Origin: Pyrenochaeta sp. MPI-SDFR-AT-0127
Taxonomy: Eukaryota > Ascomycota > Dothideomycetes > Pleosporales > Cucurbitariaceae
Assembly (NCBI GenBank): GCA_020747015.1
Contig: JAGTJM010000001.1
Location: forward strand, 372,001-436,000
DNA: 64,000 bases
Direction of reading: 5' to 3'
Below the pieces are notes generated by a model that was given only the letters and a program-made list of their open reading frames with translations, was not told the DNA's origin and ran no database searches. A program made the position numbers and the translations under genes. Position 1 is the first letter of the stretch, and every line of letters starts with the position of its first letter. Shown piece after piece: positions 1-11,910 of the stretch.

Positions 1-1880
1 GCTTCCGAAGTACCCAGTCGGTTGAATCGTGAGTTGATAGTAAGTGTTAAGTACAGCGCTCAATCGTCGTGAAAATATCGCCGGCTGTACAAGAGACAAA
101 TTCGAATACGCAACATCCTCGGTGATATGCCCCGCTTGTTGTATGAAAGGAAACGCAGACGTGTTGGCTAGAAAACGCTCTGTTGGGCTTGATCCAACGC
201 TAAATGTGACCGCGATTGGAAATTGTTCTGCAAAGCCTTGCATGATCAGGCCATGTTCGAAAGCTGTAAGTGCGGATGGTCGTGTATCTGTAAGGGAGTT
301 TCTAAGTTTCTTTGCGGCACATTGGTTACCAACGCATTCGACCATTGCTTCGATATGCTTTTGGGCAAGCGTGCAGCGCGCAATGTTCAAACCAAACTCA
401 CCGCTCTCAACGGAAGTCGCGTACATGGAGGTATATATGAGCTCCCGCTCGACCTTAGACTGCTCGGAGCTTAGACGACTTCGATTGACATGGCCGACAA
501 AACCATCCAAACGCCCTAGTAGAGTGTCATACATTGGGTCCTCAGGTACCCATGCTGAGCCGAGGTTGGTGTCGATGAAGAATGAAGCTACCCTGCCCTT
601 GGACGGCTCGAAAGGGTCGTTCTTGGATTTGTTGAACCACACTTGACCAGGCACAAGGTTTTCTAGCTTCGCAAAGTCTGTTTTGCCGTTGTTGGTGTCA
701 TTGATACCTGGATAAGGCGTTTGATCGAAGCGTCCACATTGTACAGTAAGATAAGTTGATTCCACCGTGAAATTGGACTTGTCGGAGGTTGGAAGTCCCA
801 CGATAGGGAGTCCGACTAATGACGAGTAAAGCTCCGGTTCATGTATGGATGGCACCACCACCCAACCTTCCGCATCAGCTGTGGTACTGTTGAGGTAGTC
901 CAGATTAGGAATTTTTACATTGCCCCAAGGGTCTCGTGGTCCGTTTTTGGTCTCCACAGGTGCTAACAAGGCTGCAGTATACAACGCTCCCGCATCGGCG
1001 AACTTTCCACTGCCCACGTAGGTTGAAGCTAGCCCCCACATGGTTCCGCCAGGTCCTGTTGTCATATAACGCAGCTTCATGTCTGAAAAACTGCTTCTCT
1101 CCTGTCTCTGCATCAGTCGAAGAGACGCCTGCCCACCAAGAGGTGACAGTGCCCATAGGAAGAGGAGGTTGACTCCGACTAATGTTAGACGTTGCATGAC
1201 CAGTTGGCTTTCGATGGTCCCCCATACTGACTGGCTAGCCATAAGCAATTCCAACGTCTGATGCACAGGTCAGCCCCGAAAACAAACTGGAACACCAGCT
1301 TAACTGAACGTTCAAGTAATACAAACGATGGAAGATTCATCTCTATACGTACACAGATCTTCGCACCTTTCTCCGCAAGATATCGCGCAACCATTTTCAT
1401 GCTTCTCCCACTAATTGCCGCGAAAACGATGGGAAACATGGTGGGACCCTACCACAATCAATATGAATCTGTTACGGGGCTCATAGAGAATACTGACAAG
1501 ATCCATAGCAAACTCCACCTTCTTCCCGAACACAGAACCTTTGGTGGGCATGCCATTGAGTCTGATCACGGCTATGCCAAGAACTAGTCTAAGTCAGGCG
1601 TCTCCATGATTTGGATTTCTCATGATTGATACTTACGAATAAAGTATATTGGTAACAATACCAGAATGAAATCCCCCGCTGCATAAGTATACGAGAGCCA
1701 GTTGTGTGTCTTCAGGGGTTTGGCTTCCTCAGGCCAACTTGGCACTCGATCAACAGTTGTTGTCCAAGTTTTCGACTTTGTTTGTGCCAATTGCTGACTT
1801 GCTGGGTCTGACTCTTCCACGACTGAGCCCAACGCCTCTTGTCGGAATGGATTCCATCGCGAATGGATGATGGTACCCAT
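1..1880 (-). CDS. Large multi-pass membrane protein of unknown function (3' part outside window)
   Basis: I do not know the function. The model starts at the ATG at 1880 and has exons 1880-1637, 1583-1498, 1448-1353 and 1257 to beyond base 1, with introns of 53, 49 and 95 bp and clean GT-AG ends. Exon 4 stays open for 419 codons to the window edge. The polypeptide has a soluble N-terminus of about 66 residues and a first membrane segment (YTYAAGDFILVLLPIYFILL) that is completed only by splicing. A second hydrophobic stretch (TMFPIVFAAISG) and a third (VGVNLLFLWALSPLGG) follow. After that comes a long loop with several N-x-S/T sequons, presumably extracellular or lumenal. This layout matches a family of uncharacterised Pezizomycotina membrane proteins I recall, in which a further C-terminal TM segment would lie outside the window. 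The exon structure is well supported; the biological role is open. Confidence 0.77.
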
Positions 1881-3284
1881 GGTTGCTGATGTGTTGCCTA
1901 CACCCGGTCAAGATGTCACCAGATCTCGAGGAGCGAGGATGTGGCTGACGGTTCGCAGCGAGCGAACGCAGTTCTTTTGGAAGACATTCATGCGGCACAG
2001 CCATAGCGAATCCAGGGAGAATCGCTAAGAATACCTTTCGATAGGAGCGCGCTTGCTGTGGTTTTGTGTCCTGACAGTGTGCTTTCAGCGAATCGGTTGT
2101 TGATGTTGAAACTCGAAGCGCCTGGGTGGAGCATCTTCATCCGAGCCCTCGGGTCGCACCGCATAGCGCCAGGCGCCTTTTGCCTCGCGGGATTCAGAGG
2201 ACGATATCATGTGTGATGATGCTAGAACTTCGATGATAATATAGAAGAACTGGATGATCAATCCCTGCGACTTGTTGCGCGCATATGTATTTCAATACTC
2301 GAAAGGTGCTGTTGGACAGAAGAGGAATCATGGTTAAGGGATGGGGGCGAAGGTAATTTGCAGGGGCGTGAACCTTCGCACAACAGCACTCTCTCACTCC
2401 CCAAGGAAGTTTCGGACCTTCTCGAACGCTCTACCACCTTGCGCATTCGCTTCGAGACAACGTCAAATTAGCGCTAGCACCTCTTGAGATAGCAAGGTTC
2501 CAGGCTTACTCTGGAGCATCTAAGTAGCAGCATCATACTCTGCGTGCAACTCGTGAGATCAACTTAAGGCTGCTTGAATACCAGCACTGGATGTCGTCTC
2601 TTCGTATATTTGTCCACAGCACTTATCGGGTCTCTTACCGGAAGCACCGTATACTATAGCCATATCTAGGGTCGTATAAGATTGATCGTACATGCGATAG
2701 AGGCACGTGGCGCCTACTCAGACACTGCACAACCCGTGCGTGGAACCCAGGCGTCAGGCTTCAAACAACAGCGAAGGCTCAATAAAGAGCTATGGCTTTA
2801 GACACCTCCATAATGTTTATTTTTCCATGCCAGTGTGAGTAGTGCCAACACTGCAAAGCTTTCAATTCAGCTTCAGCCTCACTTCCCGAAACTGCAGGCC
2901 GAGCCGCATGTACGGTCAGTCGGAGTCCGCCCAAGGCTTCCACAACGAGGCGCAGGCCATGCGACCTGCAGGTGCAAGACAAATCACACCAACTGATGCG
3001 TCGTGTGAGAGATGATTTTTGCAGCTGAGCTTAAGCATCAAATGCAACTGTCATGATAGAAATGTGATCAGACGCTGAGGTGGTTGCCTGACCGGTGAGC
3101 TTTCTAATGCAGAAACAAGGTGCGCAGAATGCGACTCAGTCTTTCTTCTCCTCTTCTCACACATCAGTGCCTTCGTATGCAAGTACAATCGTCTTGAGAA
3201 CTGAATCCGAGAACAAGATGAAGGAAGAAGCCGAAGCTGCGGTGGAAACAGTAGGTCCCCCGACGCCCTTAACTACTATAAAGG
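1881..3284. other. Intergenic region, 1.4 kb
   Basis: This stretch lies between the divergent starts of the membrane protein gene (1880, minus) and the Cys/His protein gene (3285, plus). No frame shows family motifs. A 66-codon frame at 3095-3295 (Ser/Glu-rich) ends just inside the next gene in another frame and could be an upstream ORF or a 5' exon, but nothing supports that. I see no repeats or RNA genes. Confidence 0.5.
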
Positions 3285-4523
3285 ATGTCAACTAAGCTTA
3301 CGCAGGCTAAAGGCGTCTTACAAGACCTCGTAGTTGTAGTCTCGCTTGTCCGTACTTTGACGGACTCCTTCGGGTCCGCAAGCGATTTATATCGCAAGCT
3401 CAAACGTAAATCCCATTCAAAATGTAGCGAGGATGAGGTAGATTCGGATGAAAGAAAGCGTCGGGCGCAGCGGAGACGTTGCAATTCTAGCTACGATCGT
3501 GAGCGGAGTCGTCCTGGCCACGTAAGCTGGAATGTAGGTCCGAGAAAGGATGACTATAGCGACAGCGATGAGGAACTCATATGCACATCATCCTCTCAGG
3601 TTCGAGCTGAGTATGAGCGTGGATACAGAAAGTTAGGCGAGCCCTTCGCCCGCGGTGACTGTGCGTATACTCTTCAATACATATAGTATCTATTCAATTA
3701 CTGACCGTGTGCAGTAATGACGCATACGCAGCTTCAAGCGCAGATCATTCAACTCCAACAGACTTTGCTCAACATCCACCAAGATCTTTTGCTGAGCACC
3801 TACCTGACGCCATCATCTTCGCACTCACATCTGGTGCGTCTCATCCAAACAACGCGGACTACACGTGCAGCTTCTATCCAAGCGCTCAATCTACAGTACC
3901 ACAGATTACTGCCAACCATCCCGCCAAAGAGGCTTCCACACATTCCTGGGGCTTTCCCATTGCCGTCTCATAGGGATCATGACGATCACCGACCTGCCAG
4001 AGGATACAACCCGAAGATAAGGAGGAGGAGAAGCAGCAGTAGTAGCAGTAGCAGTTCAAGCTCATCAAGCCTTTCAGATAACAAAAAATCGAGGCCAAAG
4101 CCAAAGCCAAAACCAAAACCAACTCCACAGCCGCATATCAATAGGCTTTTCTGCGTATACGCTAGAGATCTCCAAGATGATCCGCATCTGCCTCTGACAG
4201 ACAACTATAAAGCAGGTGGCAATAACTTGTGCCCATACTGTCACTCACACATTGCGACGAGGACGGGCAAAGCATGGGAGATTGTCGTTGACAGCGGCAA
4301 GAATTTCGACGAACATACAAAGATGCTGTCTCGGACATTTTTAGTCAAGAATCGTTTCGTGATCAAGTCTCACCGAGAGACAGGAGGCTTTGCATGCGTG
4401 CTTTGCGCCAGATTCAAAGAGTCGGACACGGTATGTCGAGAGATTGGGGCATTAATGGAGCATCTGTGGAAAGAGCACACCAGTGAAGACTTGGGGAAGG
4501 ATGAGGATATCGTTGAGTGCTAG
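3285..4523 (+). CDS. Unrecognised Ser-rich protein with C-terminal Cys/His zinc-finger-like module
   Basis: The function is unknown. Two exons, 3285-3660 and 3715-4523, are joined over a 54-bp intron (GTGCGT...GCAG) to give 394 residues. The N-terminal half has a short hydrophobic/amphipathic start (QAKGVLQDLVVVVSLVRTL) and then a very basic, Asp/Ser-rich stretch. The middle has a helical Gln/Leu-rich part followed by a run of 13 serines after four arginines, then (Lys-Pro)n repeats. The C-terminal part holds two CxxC pairs, CPYC and CVLC, followed by a His-x4-His (HLWKEH), an arrangement like an atypical C2H2 zinc-binding fold. I recall similar uncharacterised proteins in Pleosporales. The splice restores the frame as RGD-L-MTHTQ. 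An alternative upstream start cannot be excluded. DNA or protein binding is only an inference from the basic tract and Cys/His pattern. Confidence 0.75.
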
Positions 4524-4626
4524 TGCTTTGTTTTTGTTATTTTCATGATACCCCTTGATGTTAGACTTTTGGACTAATCACGACAAACTCGGAGACACTC
4601 ATTGTTTGGTAGAGTCTTATAAACTA

Positions 4627-5700
4627 TCAGAATATTGCGACCACTTGCACGCTATCTTCCATACCTCGAATCTGCAGGGTTCCGCGCTTACTCTTCTTCG
4701 CATCACATGTATACACGCTTCCAAAATACCACCTGTGCGCGTCAATGTCCATCATAAGCCATGCTGCATTGCCCTTCATATTATTCGCCCCTTCAAAAGT
4801 TTGAATATCTCCTGGTTGTACGTCTTGCCTATTCGGCTTGTTGATGTAATACTCAGGACTAATATGGACGTAACCCATTATCACAAGCGGAACCTTAGGC
4901 ACTGGATCGTTCCAGTGAGTAACCCTATAATTCCCACCTGGCTGATTGGAAATATAGCTGCTGATCTTGCTTCCACCAATGCGTGGTGAACCAAAATTGT
5001 ACAACGCGACGGTATAACCTGAATTCCGCAACGATGCAGCTGCGAGTGTGGCGATTGCAGCACCGAGCGAGTGACCAGTTACTACGACTTTGTAACTGGG
5101 GAAGTCGGTGACTGCTTGTTTTACGGCTGGTGTGACGCGGTCCCGCGCGTCGACCCATGAGTTCCAGAAGCCTCTGTGCGCAGTGCAACCCGAGCAGATG
5201 TCAGTGGAGGTGGTATCGAACGCGAGGTTTGTGCGCCAGGCATCGATAGAAGCACTACCACGGAAGGAAACGACTATGAGTTTGTTGGTGTGATCTACCG
5301 CTACAAACCCTGTGACATCAGTGGAAGTCTCTTCTCTGTGTCTTGTGAGTTTTTGGGCATATAGTGTAGTAGCTTAGTTGAACCAGCCTAGAGGGCATAC
5401 CGGCTGTATTCAATCAGAGTAGTGGAATCTGCTTCCTGCACCAAAGGGCAGTTGCCAGAAGCACATTCGACCTGATTCCCAGGCGAGTTGTAGTTATTTG
5501 CGCAGTAAGCCGCTGAAGCATACTGCTGCATCAACTTAAAGCGGCTGAGAAGATCCGCCCCAATTCCTTTCTCTTGTTAGACCTTTGATCATAATTAAGG
5601 TATGCACAGTCTACATACCCCTCTCCTGAATGACTGGCGCGGCATTTCCGGCAAGAGCACCAAATAACACGATAAGAATGAGTGACGAAAGGAAGGACAT
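4627..5700 (-). CDS. Secreted class 3 lipase / feruloyl-esterase-like
   Basis: Predicted extracellular triacylglycerol lipase or feruloyl-esterase-type hydrolase (Lipase_3 family, Thermomyces/Rhizomucor lipase-like). Exons 5700-5619, 5566-5401 and 5335-4627 are separated by introns of 52 and 65 bp and give 318 residues, the usual family length. Residues 1-21 form a signal peptide (MSFLSSLILIVLFGALAGNA). The catalytic Ser172 is in GHSLG; Asp226 (HWNDPVP) and His283 (DAHRWYFG) complete the triad. The RGS at 108-110 fits the oxyanion/lid-hinge region. Cysteines near 49-67 and 130-133 could form disulfides. The ATG at 5700 was preferred over one 96 bp upstream because it begins directly at the signal peptide. 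The gene lies in tandem behind another secreted hydrolase gene (6482-7493), so the two may be part of a nutrient-scavenging secretome, but each has its own upstream region. Confidence 0.9.
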
Positions 5701-6481
5701 GGTATCAACGAGAGACTGGCAGAGTAAAAGAGTGACCAGTTGAACAGCAAAAAGAGCGTCAATAGTAGAAAAGGCACCTGAAGGCTTGATCGGCACTCAT
5801 ATACGCCAACACGATTTCTTCATTCTTCCCAAGTGTTGGTTCCGTGGAAACCGTCCTGCACCTCATCATGAAGTCGAGTCTCGGCTTCCACAAAAGGAAC
5901 ATTCGGCTGGCACGCTACGTCCCGCTCCTTCCGTATTTTCTTTGTAAATGTACAGGTCATAGACGCGATTGGTAGACGTGTTTATCATGAGGCGTGCTTG
6001 ATCACTTGAGCTTGTCACGATGAGAAAGGGGTTCTGTGAAACCATTGGCCAGCTCGAGAATGTGACTAGTGGGGCGGCGCGTCGACGAGGCACAACTTGC
6101 CCAGTCTATTTAGGGCTGATCGGCTCGACGGTATCGCATCGCATTGGTCTCAACTGGCCATAAGAGGGGTACGTCGGTCGTATCAATGAGGAAGAGAGGG
6201 TACATGGCCTGATGGGCCAGCGAGCCGTGTGAAAGTCTTGAGAAAGGTCTGGGCGCATGCTAGCGCGTGGAGAACAATCGGAACCACCTTCCCTCAACCC
6301 TCTTGACATTACAATCATCCGATGCATCAGCATTAGCATCAAAGGGCTGCGTCTTCAATACCGTTCTGAAGAACGTATGCTATCTCCAATCCAGATTTAT
6401 CATCCTAACATATGCACAACGGGAGGCCAAACTAAGAAAGAGGCAGATCAGCCTCTGATGCTACAACGTCGCTACTTGATT
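5701..6481. other. Intergenic region upstream of the lipase gene
   Basis: This 781-bp stretch separates the 3' end of the hydrolase gene from the lipase start. It holds a TATA-like TATATGAG on the minus strand around 5804-5811, roughly 105 bp upstream of the lipase ATG. Other open frames here show no family signal. Confidence 0.4.
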
Positions 6482-7493
6482 TCAACTCCAATTAGCATGC
6501 TCAACACTAAGCCACTTGTCCTTAGTCAAGCCGCCGTTCAGAATATAATCCTTAGCCGTTCTGTTGTCCCTCCACTGCCACTCCAGGTACGCGACAGCAG
6601 CCTTGCCCTGCTTTCCACCGTTTGTTGCAGAAAATGTACCGCCATGGCCAGTATCCAGATTGGCTCGGAGCTTGGGCAGACCTTTGTTTAACAAGGCGAA
6701 ATCTTTCGCAGACTGTCGAGGCCAGTCAGCAATCAGTGCGTGCAACGAAATGGTAAAGACTCACAGTTGAATACCCCATATCTTTAGAGCCGCCAATCAG
6801 GTACGCAACGGGAACCTTGATCTCCTGGAGCAGATACCTCCTATCATCCTGGAAAATGGCGATGTTGAACATAATGATCCTCTTCACTCGATCATCATGG
6901 TATGCCGTCGACATAGCCTCCAGCCCACCACAACTGTGACCCGCGGTAGTGACCTTTGTCAAGTCTATGTTGCCATACTTGTTGGCCTTCCCTGAGAAAG
7001 CCCAGTCCAACGAATCGCGCATATCCTGGACCTTACTTTGCTGGCTCGTACTTCCACTGCTGGTGGGATTGCCATCTGCAGCGATCACATACCCGTAGCT
7101 TGCGATTTCAACGAGCAGGCGCTCGTATGCACCCGCGTTCAGCATGCATGCGCCATTACCCCATGCAATAAATGGCAAGCTTAAGTTCCCAGCTGGAGGT
7201 GTTCTCGGTGCGAATATAGTGTGGCCTGGCAGCGTCGAGTCCGTAGTCATTACGGCAGGGTATGGTCCCGATCCGGAAGTTTTAGGGCCAGGACTCGTAG
7301 GTGCTTCAGGCCCAGTCCCTCCGGCACCAGCATATTTGGGCAGCTCAGAAAGCGAGATACTGAAAATGCCACCCGCGAAGTCGCCATCACCTTTTGCAGG
7401 GAAATTTCCCGGTGCCGGTATAAAGGTCTGCGCGGAGCTGACGGTTGTTTGCGCAAGGGTCAAGAGGGATAGCAAAATAGAGTTTACCATCAT
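6482..7493 (-). CDS. Secreted alpha/beta hydrolase (chlorophyllase/PAF-acetylhydrolase-like fold)
   Basis: Predicted extracellular serine esterase of the alpha/beta hydrolase fold; the substrate is not deducible. Exon 1 is 7493-6765 and exon 2 is 6712-6482, with a phase-0 intron of 52 bp, giving 319 residues. A signal peptide covers about residues 1-21 (ends TTVSSAQ). The nucleophile Ser187 is in GHSCGG. Candidate acid Asp238 (GGSKD) lies just before the intron, and candidate His266 (DTGHGG) lies in exon 2, so the intron separates two triad members and both exons are needed for activity. A Gly/Pro-rich segment at about 55-80 leads into the catalytic domain. The WGNGAC motif at 111-116 fits the oxyanion-forming strand of this group. 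Two adjacent ATG codons (7493, 7490) are equally possible starts. It is followed in tandem by the lipase gene. Confidence 0.87.
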
Positions 7494-8001
7494 GACAGCT
7501 ATGGGATTTCAAACTGCGTGTAAGTATTCAGGATGCTTCACATGCGGCAACATACCTTTTAAGGTGTTGTGGTGATCATTGAGCGTTATTTCAGTTTTCC
7601 CCGGAACGCTGCTAAATTCTCAGCACAGGACAGGGTTCAAGGGTGATTTGTTGGTTAGAAAAGACTCTACGTGGAAGGTTAAAGTGAAATTCTGAGGAAG
7701 CACAACATCCATTGGTGTATCTAACCGACTCGGATCTGGAAATCGGCAGATTTCATCGTGACGATCGTGCTCGGCACCGCATTCGTTAGTTGTTGCAATT
7801 AGCACGGCCATGGCACAATGATATCACTGAACAAGCGCACATAGCAAGATACTATAGGTATATTCATTTATATGAGACTGTGATATTTTTGTGGTTATCA
7901 TACCTTAGTTTGCTGCTTACCAGGACGACCTGGAGTGGGAAAATTATGTGTTTCAATTAATTGTATCTCGAGACGCTCCCTTCAACATAGGACATACGCT
8001 G
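7494..8001. other. Intergenic region
   Basis: The stretch lies between the Cps1-like stop (8002) and the hydrolase start (7493), both on the minus strand, and should hold the hydrolase promoter and the Cps1-like terminator. I see no gene, repeat or RNA in it. Confidence 0.4.
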
Positions 8002-9555
8002 TCACTCCTTTTTTGGCTTGGACAGCTTACGCCCTGACCATGCCAGGTCCCAGAACGTGAAGAAGGTCCAGATTTTTAGCAGTGAGTGATAGTAAGCAAA
8101 TAGCGGGTACGCCGGGATCAAAAAGTAAAGAAGAAAGTCCATAGGATATGCCCAGAACCACGGAATTGTCTTGATTAACTTCGTCATCCAGATGAACGCA
8201 ACAAAGCCGCAGAGGATTGCGACTTGATGGGCGGAATGGACAAAGACATTGGTCTGGGTGAGAGCGAATATGGCTAGAACGTCCCAGATCAGCGCTGCAT
8301 TGTACATCCAAGGCAAGTAAGTTGTCCAAACTGTCAATGGCCACTTCCACCAGATGGTACGATCCGCGAACAAAGCGATCGGGTTTTGGCGGAATGTAGA
8401 ACGGCTCCAGCGCAGACATTGATCTGGAAACTTCAGCGGAAATTTACCAAGAACGGTAGTCATTGCGGCCTCCTCGGAGTACTGGATTTTGATATCCCAG
8501 CCGTGGTTGATGACATGTCGCGTAATGAAGTTGTCGTCATCGGCGGTGACAGGGCCCCAGCCAGGGAATCGATCACCGAACCGGAGAATATACTCGTTCA
8601 GAAAGCTGTCCTTGAAGTCATCGTTATTCACGATATTAGTACGAAGCAAGCTGGAGCGACCAGAAACGCAGAAGACACCTCCATCGGCAGCATTCGTGGC
8701 ACGGATCTCAAAGTTGTGACGAACGAGGTAAATTCCACCCATGGCGTTCCAGAAACCTGTCCAGTAGCTCATCCACAAGTTCTTCAGGTAGCCTGCGGAG
8801 AGGTCAGTAACATATGGAATTCGCTTTACCCATTTGCGAGTGCCAACAAATCCAACTTTCTCGTTTGCAAACGCGGGAATCGTAGCTGGAAGAAAGCGAG
8901 GATGCCAAACTGCTGTATCGTCCACCATGACCAGGATCTCGGTCACAACCATTTCGAATGCTTTGACGACCTGATGGCGCTTGTTAGAGACATTTGCGTT
9001 TGTGATCTGGATATCAGTAGTTGTGTTAATGGGTCCAAGACGAAACTGCTGTTGATATGATGTTGTACCAGCTTTCAGATCCTCAATGATTTGTGGTAGG
9101 ATGGCTTGGACCTGCTGAGCGGCCTGATCGGTATTTGTCGAAAAGATCAAACGACCAGGACTGTTAACAAGAATGGCGGCAACCATTTCCGCGAAGACCG
9201 AATTTCCACTTGGACCTACCGTAGGCACGATAATCGTGCAATCCCGCGGTGTAATCTTTTCATTGCCAACAGCTAGCACGGGTTTGTACCGGAACCAAAA
9301 AAAGATGTTAACAATGATTCGCCAGTATCTGAATGCAATCAGGCTGAAGAACCATATCAAAGCCTGATCACCGAAACGCTGAGCTGTGGTGCATATCGCG
9401 AGGAGAAATATTGCCGGGATGCAGTGAGCCAGGAGACGAAGAGAAGAAAATAAGGTGGGCGGGTTCGGACGCTGGCGGACGTCGTAGACAAGAAAGATGC
9501 TCCAAAGAAACACCAAGCCCATGAAGATAGTGGCTAGAGTCGTCGGACCGTCCAT
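8002..9555 (-). CDS. Cps1-like family 2 glycosyltransferase (polysaccharide synthase)
   Basis: Membrane-bound processive glycosyltransferase (GT2) resembling fungal Cps1 polysaccharide synthases, the group that includes the Cryptococcus hyaluronan synthase. It would use a UDP-sugar on the cytosolic side of the plasma membrane to build and extrude a polymer. It is a single 517-codon exon. Two hydrophobic segments at the N-terminus (about 5-25 and 45-90) precede the catalytic domain, which runs from about residue 105. Catalytic features in order are VDDT (211-214, nucleotide/metal binding), SGR (298-300), TADDD (337-341, candidate catalytic Asp) and QCLRW (379-383, the QxxRW signature). Three to four more membrane segments follow from about 405, with a basic C-terminus (KLSKPKKE). 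The polymer cannot be read from the sequence. In fungi such genes affect the cell surface, which is family knowledge and not shown here. Confidence 0.92.
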   Translation of the reverse strand: MDGPTTLATIFMGLVFLWSIFLVYDVRQRPNPPTLFSSLRLLAHCIPAIFLLAICTTAQRFGDQALIWFFSLIAFRYWRIIVNIFFWFRYKPVLAVGNEKITPRDCTIIVPTVGPSGNSVFAEMVAAILVNSPGRLIFSTNTDQAAQQVQAILPQIIEDLKAGTTSYQQQFRLGPINTTTDIQITNANVSNKRHQVVKAFEMVVTEILVMVDDTAVWHPRFLPATIPAFANEKVGFVGTRKWVKRIPYVTDLSAGYLKNLWMSYWTGFWNAMGGIYLVRHNFEIRATNAADGGVFCVSGRSSLLRTNIVNNDDFKDSFLNEYILRFGDRFPGWGPVTADDDNFITRHVINHGWDIKIQYSEEAAMTTVLGKFPLKFPDQCLRWSRSTFRQNPIALFADRTIWWKWPLTVWTTYLPWMYNAALIWDVLAIFALTQTNVFVHSAHQVAILCGFVAFIWMTKLIKTIPWFWAYPMDFLLYFLIPAYPLFAYYHSLLKIWTFFTFWDLAWSGRKLSKPKKE

Positions 9556-11910
9556 GGTGATTGTAGGAGATGCGTTTTAGACCGATATTAACGCCGTATT
9601 CCGAAGTCTAAAGATTCCAATATGAACTGTGTGCTTGACTCCTTATCCTGCTAGGTTGAAGTTGAATGCGTGGCAGTGGAATCTGTTTTGTTGTGCTGGT
9701 TGAGTTGGCATAGTCGAGAAACTCTTGATAAACCCTCAGGGGTTACCATTGTGACAGTACTGTGGCTCCATCACAATGAGTGAATGGTACCATAGTGAAT
9801 GAAAACGCTTACCAGAAGGCACAGAGGTGTGAAAACACTGTATGCCGTAATTCATTTCTCATGGTTCGTTGGTGAAGAGTATTGCTGGAGCACTAGTCCC
9901 CTGCTCAAAGTGAAATGGAGCATATTGAAAAGTGACTTTGTAACTATACAATTGAGACAAGCACGTTATAGGGATGTAATAGAAACATACATATGAGTTC
10001 CTCAGAGGGATACCAAGACTATGAAAGCAAGATTGTTTGCTATTGGCTTCTTAGACTCGAAAGGCATTAAGAAACAGAGTTTAGTGGCTAAAAGCGTTTA
10101 AGCAAACCTCCAGTTTGTTTTCAAAGAGCAGCAGCGGAGTGGCTCACTGCCCGCCAGGAAGCACCTATACAAGTGCATCAAATCCATACTGTATTCAATT
10201 TGTACTCATCGTGGCCTATGAATCGGTTATGCAACTCAGCGGCCTGTCACTCTGCACGTGCTTGTCTCTGCTTCGCAACACGCACGAAGCGACGAGACAA
10301 ACTGCAAGCAATGGTGGTTGACGCCTTAGCTTCATATAAAACTCCCAAGTATACCGATCAAGAGATCTGAGGATATTCCTTGAGATGCAGGAGTTCAAAT
10401 GGACAGTACATCTATCCTGATCTGGGATATGCGGTAGTCCTGATGACCGAGTCTTAGAATTGGGTCTGACGCAAAAGGCATGCCATTCCAGTTGGCAACA
10501 ACTACTCTTTGAGGTGTTTTGGACGCAATTTTATTGCCCTAATAATGCTGACTTGGCCAGTCGAGCAACAGTGTTTCGAGCATTGTGAGTTTGGTGCACC
10601 ACTGAATCGAGACTAGCGCATGTGCCAACAGCTGAGAAGGTAGGTGCCAGAACTCAACATTTCTCCTTCTCCAATTCCCCTTCTCTTCACTTACATGATA
10701 AGACAGCCGTTCTCGGTAAATAATTCTTGAGGAGCTATGGTAATGTAAAGAATCATGCGATCAATCATGCGATGACGCCCGACTGCATGGCAGACATCGT
10801 AGCATGTCTCAATGCAAGAAGTGTAACCTCCAGCCACGCGAGCCCTGCGCGTGCGGATCCTTAACCAGGAACAGTCCCGCATCGACGAAAGAGCAAGCCT
10901 TCCGAAGGCTTTTACATGTCTTGTGCAACTATGTTGATGTGACCCTCATGATCAGATGCTCTTGTACGCGGCTAGCGCCGGGTTGGGGCTTCATACCCTT
11001 GCAGAACTCGGCGAATAGCTACGCCCGTCTATCCGTTTCTACTTTTCTTCCTGACTGCAGATGGTGTGTAGTCAGTCAGATGCATAACTTGTGGCAAAGA
11101 TCATCAAATGGAAAAGGCATTACGTTTTTCCGCTACTTTCACCTCTCCCATCTATTGCCAACACTAATGTGCACATTCTTGCTTAAACAGCTCATGAAAG
11201 CCCTGGAACTATACATACACACGAGGAAAATCCATAACTGGTACAAGAGCACATTTTGGGTACATGTGCAAGCGCTGCGATCCCGAACATCTAAACGACA
11301 CCTGTACTGCCAAGAGAACTGGTGGTTTACCTACATGCTGTACTTGGATCGCCTGAATGATGACATTCTAGACAACATAATTCTTACAAGTGAAAAACAT
11401 ATCCGCGGAGACTAAAGCCAGTGTAGGGATCATCCAAGGGTCGTCTTCACCACTAACATTTTGCCTTTCTCAAACCTCCTTAACAGCACGCAGCAATACC
11501 CAACGCTAAACAACACTACTACCAAGATGGAAACACGCACGCCCAGAAATGCATCAGCCGCCATGCTCATGCCTCGTCATCCAGCCCCTCCAGCTGCCTG
11601 ACTAGGTTCATCTCCCGCGATAGCCATAAGGTCTTTAGAATGAATCTCTGTAGTGCTAGACCCCGTTGCAACACTGCAAGGCCTTGACTCCAATTCCATC
11701 GCCAAACTTAATTAAGGGTGCTGCTGTCTCCTTGTTGAGTAGGTCACATCCTTCGCTTGAACATGGGGTTTGGCTCTAAACAACGCATGTGGACCAATTT
11801 GGATCTCCTTGAGGAGGTGTGGAATATGCATAGCGAAGACAGATGAATATAAGAGCATACGAGACGAACCCGGAGCTCGGTGCTACTGTGAAACTTTAAA
11901 CTGACATTCC
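9556..11910. other. Gene-poor intergenic region, 2.4 kb
   Basis: This lies between divergently transcribed genes (Cps1-like, minus; GH16, plus). The only long frame, 10804-11415 on the plus strand (203 codons, Cys/Leu-rich), has no motif and no convincing start context, so I do not annotate it as a gene. No repeat or RNA gene was seen. Confidence 0.45.
11846..11855 (+). promoter_or_regulatory. TATA-like element of the GH16 gene
   Basis: AATATAAGAG lies about 55-65 bp upstream of the GH16 start codon at 11911, a plausible core-promoter distance. This is an inference from sequence and position only. Confidence 0.3.

Noticed and set aside
3095..3295. 66-codon Ser/Glu-rich frame just before the Cys/His protein
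   Set aside because: Different phase from the gene, no clear splice donor to join it, and the gene has a good start at 3285.
10804..11415. 203-codon plus-strand frame in the 9.5-11.9 kb intergenic region
   Set aside because: No domain, no signal peptide, no splice support, and a Cys/His/Arg-rich composition typical of chance frames. Kept as an intergenic observation only.
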